Part shown: one piece after another, positions 1-5,377 of the stretch
How positions within the stretch are numbered: the first letter of the stretch is position 1
Layout: each line of letters opens with the position of its first letter
From: Betaproteobacteria bacterium
Lineage (GTDB): Bacteria; Pseudomonadota; Gammaproteobacteria; Burkholderiales; Burkholderiaceae
Length of the DNA stretch: 5,466 nt
Direction: 5' to 3'
Assembly: GCA_015654605.1 (NCBI GenBank)
Contig: JAATGO010000375.1
Coordinates: 1-5,466, forward strand
Translations under genes and position numbers: made by a program
The notes under the pieces: model-generated
Told to the model about the DNA's origin: nothing
Database searches by the model: none
Seen by the model: the letters and a program-made list of their open reading frames with translations, nothing else

Positions 1-252
1 ATGTGATGTGTAGCCACTACAAACTAATCATTAGTGCGAAGAACTCGGCGAAAGATGATAGCAGATTCCATGCCATCGCCCTTTAACATGGCATATTTTA
101 GGGAGCATATTACATAAACCTGTTTGTGGACAGTGCACACCATGCATCTTGTTGCGCGAATAATGTGCAGAAACATATTTTTGCACCATTATAGACCTAT
201 ATTATACATAGGCATCATTTTGGTGCAATACTAAAGTGTGCTCTAACCCGTT
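1..252. other. Upstream region without a recognisable gene
   Basis: I see no gene here that I can support. A plus-strand frame is open from base 3 to a TAA at 84-86, and could be the tail of a gene lying outside the window. A minus-strand frame at 24-176 could encode about 50 residues, but it lacks a ribosome binding site and family resemblance. A short dyad, ATGCCAT (70-76) and ATGGCAT (88-94), is followed by ATTTTA and could be a weak terminator for something upstream. The right part is AT-rich and contains the inverted repeat listed separately. Confidence 0.4.
181..228. repeat. 8-bp inverted repeat upstream of the rhodanese promoter
   Basis: TTGCACCA at 181-188 is repeated in perfect inverted form as TGGTGCAA at 221-228, with 32 bp between the arms. 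The spacer contains a second imperfect dyad, CCTAT (196-200) and ATAGG (208-212), around an AT-rich core. The right arm ends just before the expected -35 region of the rhodanese promoter, so paired operator half-sites are conceivable. It resembles no operator I know, and an 8-bp repeat at this distance can arise by chance. Confidence 0.3.
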
Positions 253-258
253 TATAAT
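253..258 (+). promoter_or_regulatory. Candidate -10 box of the rhodanese gene
   Basis: TATAAT at 253-258 is a perfect sigma-70 -10 hexamer in the gap before the rhodanese gene. No good -35 hexamer lies 16-18 bp upstream, and there is no extended -10 TG, so it may be weak or need an activator. Transcription would start near 265. That leaves almost no leader for the ATG at 267 but a leader of about 44 nt for the ATG at 309, which supports the downstream start. Confidence 0.45.
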
Positions 259-295
259 CCAATAATATGCCCTCCTTTGCTAGCAGAATTTTTAC

Positions 296-300
296 AGGAA
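296..300 (+). promoter_or_regulatory. Ribosome binding site that decides the rhodanese start
   Basis: AGGAA at 296-300 lies 8 nt before the ATG at 309, an ideal distance. It is only 2 nt from the in-frame ATG at 303 and lies downstream of the ATG at 267. The start at 309 is therefore preferred. Confidence 0.55.
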
Positions 301-308
301 CCATGACC

Positions 309-773
309 ATGAGAACCAATGACGAGATACTGATAGCGGCCAGACAATATGGGCAAAAAGAACAACTGCCATATGCTGGCGCTGTCACACCACAGGAAGC
401 CTTTGCCCTGTTACAGAACGATCCTGCAATCAAGCTCATCGATGTTCGTACCAAAGCGGAACGTGACTGGGTTGGTGTCGTAGAAATTCCAGCAACACAA
501 CATGTCGCAATACAATGGAATTTATACCCAGAAGGAAAACCCAATCCCCATTTTCTAGAGGAGCTACAGCAGGCAGCGAACCCTCAAACCATCTTGTTAT
601 TTTTGTGCCGCTCAGGCGTGCGTTCACAGCATGCCGCAAAATTAGCGACGCAACACGCTTACATAAATTGCTTCAATATCTTGGAAGGATTTGAAGGTGA
701 GAAAGATACAGCAAGTCATCGCAAAACAGTGGGGGGATGGTGTAAACATCAATTGCCATGGGTAGGTGCTTGA
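309..773 (+). CDS. Single-domain rhodanese-like sulfurtransferase
   Basis: A 154-residue protein with one rhodanese domain and no signal peptide or membrane segment, so it should be cytoplasmic. The CH2A-like stretch LIDVRTKAE lies near residues 44-52. The active-site loop CRSGVRS (Cys100 to Ser106) keeps the catalytic cysteine, which in rhodaneses carries a persulfide, with arginines that cradle the anion. The C-terminal segment LEGFEGEKD...VGGW is typical of a betaproteobacterial single-domain rhodanese group. The start at 309 is chosen for its AGGAA at 8 nt; the longer frame from 267 adds 14 residues with no family resemblance. The gene has its own candidate promoter and converges on the receiver-Hpt gene, leaving 11 bp between stops. 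The physiological sulfur donor and acceptor cannot be read from the sequence. A role in feeding sulfur to the nearby isc genes is only a guess from proximity. Confidence 0.88.
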   Translation: MRTNDEILIAARQYGQKEQLPYAGAVTPQEAFALLQNDPAIKLIDVRTKAERDWVGVVEIPATQHVAIQWNLYPEGKPNPHFLEELQQAANPQTILLFLCRSGVRSQHAAKLATQHAYINCFNILEGFEGEKDTASHRKTVGGWCKHQLPWVGA

Positions 774-774
774 C

Positions 775-791
775 GTTTTACATATTAAAAC
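775..791. other. AT-rich dyad across two convergent stop codons
   Basis: GTTTTA (775-780) and TAAAAC (786-791) form a perfect 6-bp dyad around a 5-nt loop. It starts just after the rhodanese stop and covers the receiver-Hpt stop. Each strand offers a T-run of four inside the stem. It is short and GC-poor, so it is at best a weak bidirectional terminator. Confidence 0.3.
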
Positions 792-1471
792 ACAGCTAAT
801 TGCTGCTCTAATGCTGCGATTTCCATACTTAGCGAGGCACGCATCGTGGGATTAAGCGCCCTAGTCTCCATGCGCTCTAATACCTCTGCTATCGCTGTCG
901 CGCGCACTGCCAACGCAGCACCCCGCATGCGGTGCACAAGTAACAAGAGAGTGTTGATATCCGATTGTTGAACTGCTATTTGCAAAGCACTTAATTCTTC
1001 CTGAGACGTTTTTCGAAATAACGCGCGTAAAGCCTCTTTTTGCTCAACGATTTCCTCTATCTGGGAATGCTTGGACTCAATGGACTGGGGACACCACCGT
1101 GCTAATAATGTCCTCACAATCAATTCACTCAGTGGTTTCTCAACCACACCATCCATGCCGCTCGTAAGGCATCGCTGTAAATGCTCGGCACCTTCTTTCC
1201 CCGATAAGGCAATAATGGGAACACGTCCATATCCATAATGAAGCTCATGCTGGCGAATCTGCTGTGCTACTGTATAACCATCAATATCAGGCATATTACA
1301 ATCAAGTAATATCATATCGAAGTGCGCCTCTTTCCGAGACGTTACAGCAGTTAACGCCGTTACCCCGCCATTCACCGCGTCCACCGCACAACCCTGCGCT
1401 TGGAACAGCCTGGTTGCCGCGAGACGACTAGTTGCAGAATCATCAGCAACCAAAACCACCGTTTTCATCAT
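785..1471 (-). CDS. Receiver-Hpt two-domain phosphorelay protein
   Basis: A 228-residue soluble protein. Residues 1 to about 120 form a CheY-like receiver: acidic pair Asp10/Asp11, phosphoacceptor Asp57 in LLDCNMPDIDGY, switch Ser90 in ALSG, and Lys112-Pro113. A linker of about 30 residues leads to a helical Hpt-like domain with its candidate phosphohistidine His180 in HRMRGAA. The usual Hpt motif is HxxKG, so Arg183 replaces the lysine. There is no DNA-binding or catalytic output domain. The DCNMPxxDGY signature and the receiver-Hpt order resemble the C-terminal part of BvgS/EvgS-type hybrid kinases, but no sensor, kinase or HAMP region precedes it. The protein thus looks like a free-standing phosphotransfer module needing partners encoded elsewhere. 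The start is the first of two tandem ATGs, 7 nt after TAGG; an in-frame TTG directly upstream is too close to that site. It follows iscX by 117 bp on the same strand, so cotranscription with isc is possible but unproven. Confidence 0.8.
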   Translation of the reverse strand: MMKTVVLVADDSATSRLAATRLFQAQGCAVDAVNGGVTALTAVTSRKEAHFDMILLDCNMPDIDGYTVAQQIRQHELHYGYGRVPIIALSGKEGAEHLQRCLTSGMDGVVEKPLSELIVRTLLARWCPQSIESKHSQIEEIVEQKEALRALFRKTSQEELSALQIAVQQSDINTLLLLVHRMRGAALAVRATAIAEVLERMETRALNPTMRASLSMEIAALEQQLAVF

Positions 1472-1478
1472 CAATCAA

Positions 1479-1482
1479 CCTA
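1479..1482 (-). promoter_or_regulatory. Ribosome binding site of the receiver-Hpt gene
   Basis: On the minus strand TAGG, preceded by AAGGGG, lies 7 nt before the ATG at 1471-1469. The second ATG would be 10 nt away and the upstream TTG only 4 nt, so the first ATG is preferred. Confidence 0.4.
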
Positions 1483-1500
1483 CCCCTTGCAGTATCAATC

Positions 1501-1529
1501 AGCATCTCTGCTTTTACATTCCATGTCAA
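1501..1529 (-). promoter_or_regulatory. Possible promoter before the receiver-Hpt gene
   Basis: A perfect -35 hexamer TTGACA reads on the minus strand at 1529-1524. The hexamer 17 bp further on, GATGCT at 1506-1501, matches TATAAT at only 3 of 6 positions. If used, the leader would be about 20 nt long and would carry the ribosome binding site. The weak -10 keeps this tentative. The same gap contains the 8-bp palindrome GGCGCGCC at 1540-1547, with no evident function, and a T-rich stretch after iscX without a stem. I find no convincing terminator for the isc operon here. Confidence 0.25.
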
Positions 1530-1588
1530 ACAAGGTATTGGCGCGCCCTTTTTGTAATCTCAACAGAAAATAAAAATTATAGTACCAA

Positions 1589-1783
1589 TCATTTAGCTTC
1601 TTCAATCCACGCGCCTTGTATTGCTTCCAATACCTTTTCACCAGCCCGATTGGGCTCATCATCAAAGCCATCAAGCTCCATAACCCATCGATGCAAATCT
1701 GTAAAACGCACCGTCAAAGGATCCACATCCGGAAATTTATCATTCAGTTCTTCTGCAATACGGCCAATATCCGTCCACTTCAT
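1589..1783 (-). CDS. iscX: Fe-S assembly protein IscX
   Basis: A 64-residue acidic protein, close to the usual length of about 66. It keeps the family landmarks KWTD at residues 2-5, VRFTDLHRWV at 25-34, FDDEP at 40-44 and EKVLEAI at 49-55. IscX (YfhJ) is a small winged-helix-like protein that binds IscS at the site shared with frataxin, may bind iron through its acidic face, and modulates cysteine desulfurase activity. A strong AAGGAG at 1795-1790 lies 6 nt before the ATG and fixes the start. It sits 81 bp after fdx and is the last recognised isc gene, its normal position. Confidence 0.95.
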   Translation of the reverse strand: MKWTDIGRIAEELNDKFPDVDPLTVRFTDLHRWVMELDGFDDEPNRAGEKVLEAIQGAWIEEAK

Positions 1784-1802
1784 TTCACTCTCCTTTCCCT
1801 TG

Positions 1803-1829
1803 TACCTTCTTTCTTCTCAAGAAGAGGTA
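1803..1829 (-). other. Dyad in the fdx-iscX gap
   Basis: TCTTC (1812-1816) and GAAGA (1821-1825) enclose a 4-nt loop, and TACC (1803-1806) can pair with GGTA (1826-1829) if five bases bulge out. On the minus-strand transcript this hairpin would end 7 nt upstream of the iscX ribosome binding site. No U-tract follows, so it is not a terminator. An influence on mRNA processing or iscX translation is conceivable but unsupported. Confidence 0.3.
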
Positions 1830-1864
1830 GCAACACTTATTTCATTAGGATCACGAATCACATA

Positions 1865-2203
1865 TCAATGATTTTCACTGACCTGATTAATTGTGTATTT
1901 CGGAATTTCAATCACTAGATTTTCATCACTCAGTACAACCTGACAAGATAGACGGGATGTAGCTTCCAGTCCCCATGCCATGTCTAACAGATCCTCTTCC
2001 TTATCAGTGTGTTCATTGAGAGCATCAAATCCTTCTCGAATAACAACATGGCATGTTGTGCAAGCACAGGATTTCTCGCATGCATGCTCAATCTCAATAT
2101 CACTGTCGAGCAACACATCACACAACGTTTTTCCTACCGGAGCATCAATAACCGCACCATCTGGGCACAACGTTGCATGAGGAAGTATGACAATTTGTGG
2201 CAC
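1865..2203 (-). CDS. fdx: Isc-type [2Fe-2S] ferredoxin, GTG start
   Basis: A 112-residue adrenodoxin-type ferredoxin, the family's normal size. The four cluster ligands are Cys42, Cys48, Cys51 and Cys87, in HACEKSCACTTC and RLSCQ. The additional non-ligand Cys46, characteristic of Isc ferredoxins, is present. The N-terminus PQIVILPH and the C-terminal IPKYTIN match E. coli Fdx closely. Fdx donates electrons during cluster assembly on IscU, accepting them from ferredoxin-NADP reductase, and can bind IscS. The start codon is GTG, not ATG; the conserved N-terminus and a GAGGA 7 nt upstream leave no reasonable alternative. It lies 184 bp downstream of hscA, the longest gap in the operon here, so independent transcription is possible. 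Confidence 0.96.
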   Translation of the reverse strand: MPQIVILPHATLCPDGAVIDAPVGKTLCDVLLDSDIEIEHACEKSCACTTCHVVIREGFDALNEHTDKEEDLLDMAWGLEATSRLSCQVVLSDENLVIEIPKYTINQVSENH

Positions 2204-2387
2204 TTTATTTTCCTCAATATTAAAAATCTAACGCAAATGAACAGCTATATCTATGCGGACCTAAATACATCCTGGACTTGAATGCATTCATTTTTACTCA
2301 GATTGTTATTTTCTTATTTCCATTTCAATGCAAGCATATATGCGATCTATAGCAACACCAAATATCACCATCCATATATCGCATTAT
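2204..2387 (-). other. Long hscA-fdx spacer with two perfect palindromes
   Basis: This AT-rich spacer contains the 12-bp palindrome TGAATGCATTCA at 2279-2290 and the 10-bp palindrome GCATATATGC at 2334-2343. A longer dyad, ATGCGAT (2340-2346) and ATCGCAT (2378-2384), has no U-tract behind it. A TTGAAA at 2328-2323 on the minus strand is a fair -35 hexamer, but only a weak -10 (AACAAT, 2307-2302, spacer 15) follows. GAGGA at 2215-2211 is the fdx ribosome binding site. No ORF of interest is present. The spacer could hold an fdx promoter or operator; neither is proven. Confidence 0.4.
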
Positions 2388-4250
2388 TTATACCTCGTCC
2401 AATGTCTTTCCCGTCAATGCAGCACGCACACTACGATTCATTCGTCTGGCCGCAAACTCTTCTGTCCCTTGTGCCAAGGCCTCGATTGCGGCCTTGATAT
2501 CAATATGATTCTGCCCCTGTGCCTTTTGACGAACAATCTCGACAAGGCGCTCAATCTGCTTACGTTCAGCATCATCCAGCAAAGCAGCATCCTCGTCCAG
2601 CGCAGATTGCGTCGCCTGTACGATACGTTCAGCGTCAACCTGTTCTTCCCGCAACGCACGCTGCACCATATCTTGGTCAGCACTCTGAAAAGAGTCTTGC
2701 AACATTTTGGCAATATCTTCATCTGCCAATCCATAAGATGGCTTGACTGTCAGTGAAGCTTCGACTCCAGAGGTCATTTCTCGTGCTGCTACTGACAGCA
2801 GTCCATCAGCATCTACCTGGTAGGTTACTCTTATTCTAGCTGCCCCAGCAACCATAGGAGGTATTCCACGCAACTCAAAGCGTGCCAATGAACGGCAATC
2901 TGCTACCAATTCACGTTCCCCTTGTACGACATGTATTGCCAATGCGGTCTGCCCATCCTTGAAAGTCGTAAATTCCTGCGCACGTGCACATGGGATCGTA
3001 GAGTTACGAGGGATTACTTTCTCTACCAATCCCCCCATGGTTTCGATCCCCAGTGATAGTGGAATCACATCCAACAATAACCAATCATCATCGGCAGAAC
3101 GATTTCCGGCCAGCAAATTCGCTTGTATTGCCGCTCCTAAGGCAACAACCTTGTCTGGATCAATATTTGCTAGTGGCTCAGTCTGGAAAAAATCTCCCAC
3201 TGCTTTGCGTATGTGAGGCATACGTGTAGCTCCACCAACCAATACCACACCATCAATACCGTCAACGCTCAAATGCGCATCGCGCAACGCTTTCCTGCAA
3301 GGTGTAATAGTCTTAGCAACCAGGTGTTGCGTCATCTCTGCAAAGTTTTCTGCTGTCAACGACAGATGAACTTCTTCACCGGAGCTCAGCACTACATCAA
3401 TTTGTGCCTGAGCCTGCGAAGACAGTAACTCTTTGATCTCACGTGCCTTTACCATCAACACCCGAGTGTCCTTATCTGACAAAGGCGATAACTTTGATTG
3501 GGCACATATCCAGCAAAACAGACAGTGATCAAAATCATCCCCACCCAGTGCAGAATCTCCTCCTGTCGCCAACACTTCGAATACGCCACGTGTCAATTTT
3601 AAAATGGAGATATCAAAAGTACCTCCACCCAAATCATAAACAGCAAACACGCCTTCCGAGTGGGTATCCAAACCATAAGCGATTGCTGCCGCAGTGGGTT
3701 CATTGAGCAAACGCAAAACATTTAATCCTGCCAGTTGCGCCGCATCTTTCGTTGCTTGCCTTTGTGCATCATCGAAGTAAGCTGGGACAGTGATGACGGC
3801 ACCTACTAGCTCATCCCCCAGCGCGTCTTCCGCAGTTTGCCGCAACGTTGCCAATATCTGTGCAGAAATTTCAACAGGGCTCTTCACTCCTGCAACCGTT
3901 TTCAATCGCACCATGCCAGGAGTATCCTGAAAGTCATAGGGCAAATTTTCAGCATGTGCAATATCAGTCAGGCCACGTCCCATAAAACGCTTGACAGAGA
4001 CGATCGTATTTTGAGGGTCCGTCGTCTGAGCGGCCTTGGCTTTATGTCCAATGTGCGCATGCCCGTTCTGCAAATAATGCACAACCGATGGCAACAAAGC
4101 ATGCCCTTCTGCATCTAGCAGAACCTCTGGACTACCATGACGGACTGTCGCAACCAATGAGTTGGTTGTCCCTAGATCAATACCAACGGCTAAGCGATGC
4201 TGATGTGGTGCCGTCGACATGCCCGGCTCAGAAATTTGAAGAAGTGCCAT
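2388..4250 (-). CDS. hscA: Fe-S biogenesis Hsp70 chaperone HscA
   Basis: A 620-residue Hsp70 specialised for iron-sulfur biogenesis; the E. coli protein is 616. With HscB it binds the LPPVK motif of IscU and uses ATP hydrolysis to promote cluster release. The N-terminus [10 protein letters not shown] is nearly identical to E. coli HscA and fixes the start. The ATPase domain shows GIDLGTTNS at 23-31, [11 protein letters not shown] at 183-193, [12 protein letters not shown] at about 204-215 and [10 protein letters not shown] at 336-345. The interdomain linker is [10 protein letters not shown] at 391-400, followed by the substrate-binding domain with RGIPP and [10 protein letters not shown], and a helical lid ending DEV. 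Odd points: three cysteines, Cys243, Cys246 and Cys249, form CxxCxxC within the ATPase domain where E. coli has none, and the start lacks a clear Shine-Dalgarno sequence. It lies 84 bp after hscB. Confidence 0.97.
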   Translation of the reverse strand: MALLQISEPGMSTAPHQHRLAVGIDLGTTNSLVATVRHGSPEVLLDAEGHALLPSVVHYLQNGHAHIGHKAKAAQTTDPQNTIVSVKRFMGRGLTDIAHAENLPYDFQDTPGMVRLKTVAGVKSPVEISAQILATLRQTAEDALGDELVGAVITVPAYFDDAQRQATKDAAQLAGLNVLRLLNEPTAAAIAYGLDTHSEGVFAVYDLGGGTFDISILKLTRGVFEVLATGGDSALGGDDFDHCLFCWICAQSKLSPLSDKDTRVLMVKAREIKELLSSQAQAQIDVVLSSGEEVHLSLTAENFAEMTQHLVAKTITPCRKALRDAHLSVDGIDGVVLVGGATRMPHIRKAVGDFFQTEPLANIDPDKVVALGAAIQANLLAGNRSADDDWLLLDVIPLSLGIETMGGLVEKVIPRNSTIPCARAQEFTTFKDGQTALAIHVVQGERELVADCRSLARFELRGIPPMVAGAARIRVTYQVDADGLLSVAAREMTSGVEASLTVKPSYGLADEDIAKMLQDSFQSADQDMVQRALREEQVDAERIVQATQSALDEDAALLDDAERKQIERLVEIVRQKAQGQNHIDIKAAIEALAQGTEEFAARRMNRSVRAALTGKTLDEV

Positions 4251-4280
4251 AAGATAAGTTTTATTCCGGCGATACTTGTA

Positions 4281-4306
4281 GATGCACCATCCAATGAATC
4301 TGCATC
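4281..4306 (-). other. Hairpin in the hscB-hscA spacer
   Basis: On the minus transcript GATGCA and TGCATC form the outer 6-bp stem, and ATTC pairs with GGAT (one G-U) inside it, across a 1x2 internal loop and a 3-nt terminal loop. No U-tract follows, so it is not a terminator. It lies 30 nt before the hscA start, which itself lacks a good Shine-Dalgarno sequence. It could affect mRNA stability or translation. Confidence 0.35.
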
Positions 4307-4334
4307 CAGCTCATTAATTCAAATAACAATTCGA

Positions 4335-4850
4335 TCACCCTTCCAGCATGGCGAACGCATTTCCTATTTCCTCGCCAAATTTTTCCAAAAACATCAGTTG
4401 CCGTATCAGCCGTGCTGCACCAGAAAAATCACTCCCATCTAATAACGCGGCAATCTTCTCGAGTTCCTGTTTGTGTTCAGCACGTACAGAGCGCTCCAAA
4501 TCGTCAATTGCGGTCAGATTTTTTTCTGCCTTCGCGTCATCCAATGCTTCCCGCCACTCCATCTGTTGCATCAAAAAACTGGGAGGTAATGCCGTATTCG
4601 ACTCAGTCTGTAAATCAACATCATTGAGCTCACACAAATATGCGGCACGCCGCAAGGGATTTTTCAATACATGGTACGCTTCGTTGGCGCGTGTCGCCCA
4701 CTGCATGGCCACTCTTTTTTCTGCACTCGTAGCATGAACGAACTTATCGGGGTGCGCCTGGTTTTGTACGCTGTGATATGCCTTTTCCAGCGCACTCATA
4801 TCGATAGCGAACTGTTGTGGCAACTGAAACAAGGTGAAATGGTTTTGCAT
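4335..4850 (-). CDS. hscB: J-type co-chaperone HscB
   Basis: A 171-residue protein, the same length as E. coli HscB. Residues 1 to about 75 form the J domain, opening with NHFTLFQLP and carrying HPD at 33-35, the motif that stimulates Hsp70 ATPase. The remainder is the HscB C-terminal helical bundle, which binds IscU and delivers it to HscA; it ends with LIRQLMFLEKFGEEI. Codons upstream in frame are TAA ACA GGC TTT TAT TTT AGA AAT, so the ATG at 4850-4848 is the only possible start. It has no convincing Shine-Dalgarno sequence, and an intrinsic-terminator-like hairpin lies directly upstream. Translation and expression of hscB may therefore be limited compared with iscA. Confidence 0.96.
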   Translation of the reverse strand: MQNHFTLFQLPQQFAIDMSALEKAYHSVQNQAHPDKFVHATSAEKRVAMQWATRANEAYHVLKNPLRRAAYLCELNDVDLQTESNTALPPSFLMQQMEWREALDDAKAEKNLTAIDDLERSVRAEHKQELEKIAALLDGSDFSGAARLIRQLMFLEKFGEEIGNAFAMLEG

Positions 4851-4856
4851 ATTTCT

Positions 4857-4889
4857 AAAATAAAAGCCTGTTTAAACATCAACAGGCCT
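4857..4889 (-). terminator. Intrinsic terminator or attenuator between iscA and hscB
   Basis: On the minus-strand transcript GCCTGTT (4887-4881) pairs perfectly with AACAGGC (4872-4866) around an 8-nt loop. The stem extends by a G-U and an A-U pair into the tract TTTTATTTT at 4865-4857. The outer wobble pairs only in the minus-strand RNA, which fits termination in the operon direction. The tract ends 6 nt before the hscB ATG. Because hscBA-fdx-iscX lie downstream, partial termination, setting a higher iscSUA to hscBA ratio, is more likely than full termination. An RNA-processing or stabilising hairpin is the alternative. Confidence 0.6.
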
Positions 4890-4971
4890 GACACAACAAA
4901 CGAAAGACTGGTAACGATACTCTTGGCCCCACATGCCATCTGCATGGCGTCAAGTTGCGTCGTAGAACTAA

Positions 4972-5295
4972 CTATATGCGGAAACTTTCTCCACAACCAC
5001 ATTCATCCTTGACGTTGGGATTCTGGAATTTGAAACCTTCATTAAGGCCTTCACGCGCAAAATCCAACTCTGTGCCGTCAATATAAGGCAAACTCTTAGG
5101 GTCAACAAAAACGCGAATCCCGTGCGACTCAAAAACCTGATCTTCAGGCGCTTCAACGTCGACATACTCTAACTTGTATGCCAATCCAGAACATCCAGTA
5201 GTACGCACTCCCAATCGCAATCCCACACCTTTACCTCGCCGAGCCATATAGCGACTGATATGTTGTGCGGCTTTTTCAGTGAGTGTAATTGCCAT
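4972..5295 (-). CDS. iscA: A-type Fe-S carrier protein IscA
   Basis: A 107-residue HesB/IscA-family protein of normal length. The three conserved metal or cluster-binding cysteines are in place: Cys35 in TTGCSGLAY and Cys99 and Cys101 in DECGCGESF. IscA accepts clusters or iron and passes [4Fe-4S] units to apoproteins. The family start [10 protein letters not shown] fixes the N-terminus, and GAGG lies 8 nt upstream of the ATG. It follows iscU by 82 bp. A gap of 121 bp to hscB holds the terminator-like hairpin and a smaller dyad, GCCAT and ATGGC, at 4935-4948. SufA or ErpA are paralogues with similar motifs, but the operon position identifies IscA. Confidence 0.96.
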   Translation of the reverse strand: MAITLTEKAAQHISRYMARRGKGVGLRLGVRTTGCSGLAYKLEYVDVEAPEDQVFESHGIRVFVDPKSLPYIDGTELDFAREGLNEGFKFQNPNVKDECGCGESFRI

Positions 5296-5377
5296 AACGC
5301 CTACCTCTTTGCATTCCCAATCAGGTTGTCAATATCCATAACAAACGTACGCAGCGCAAGCCACTACGCCATCAACA

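Noticed and set aside
24..176. Minus-strand small ORF of about 50 codons
   Set aside because: There is no ribosome binding site and no recognisable family, and a frame of this length is expected by chance.
181..212. IscR-type binding site before the rhodanese
   Set aside because: The dyads do not match the type 1 or type 2 IscR consensus as I know them.
267..308. Upstream start of the rhodanese at ATG 267
   Set aside because: It lacks a ribosome binding site, lies almost at the predicted transcription start, and adds 14 residues with no family resemblance; ATG 309 has AGGAA at 8 nt.
1540..1547. GGCGCGCC followed by a T-run on the plus strand
   Set aside because: A loopless 8-bp palindrome cannot form a useful terminator hairpin, and no plus-strand gene ends there.
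1556..1588. T-rich stretch after iscX as operon terminator
   Set aside because: No GC-rich stem precedes the T-run on the minus strand.
1616..1918. Plus-strand open frame across iscX and the fdx end
   Set aside because: It runs antisense to two well-supported isc genes and shows no protein-family features.
2328..2756. Plus-strand open frame of 142 codons opposite hscA
   Set aside because: It is antisense to the conserved HscA C-terminus and has no ribosome binding site or family features; it is a shadow frame.
4348..4737. Plus-strand open frame of 129 codons opposite hscB
   Set aside because: It is serine- and alanine-rich translation of the strand complementary to hscB, with no independent support.
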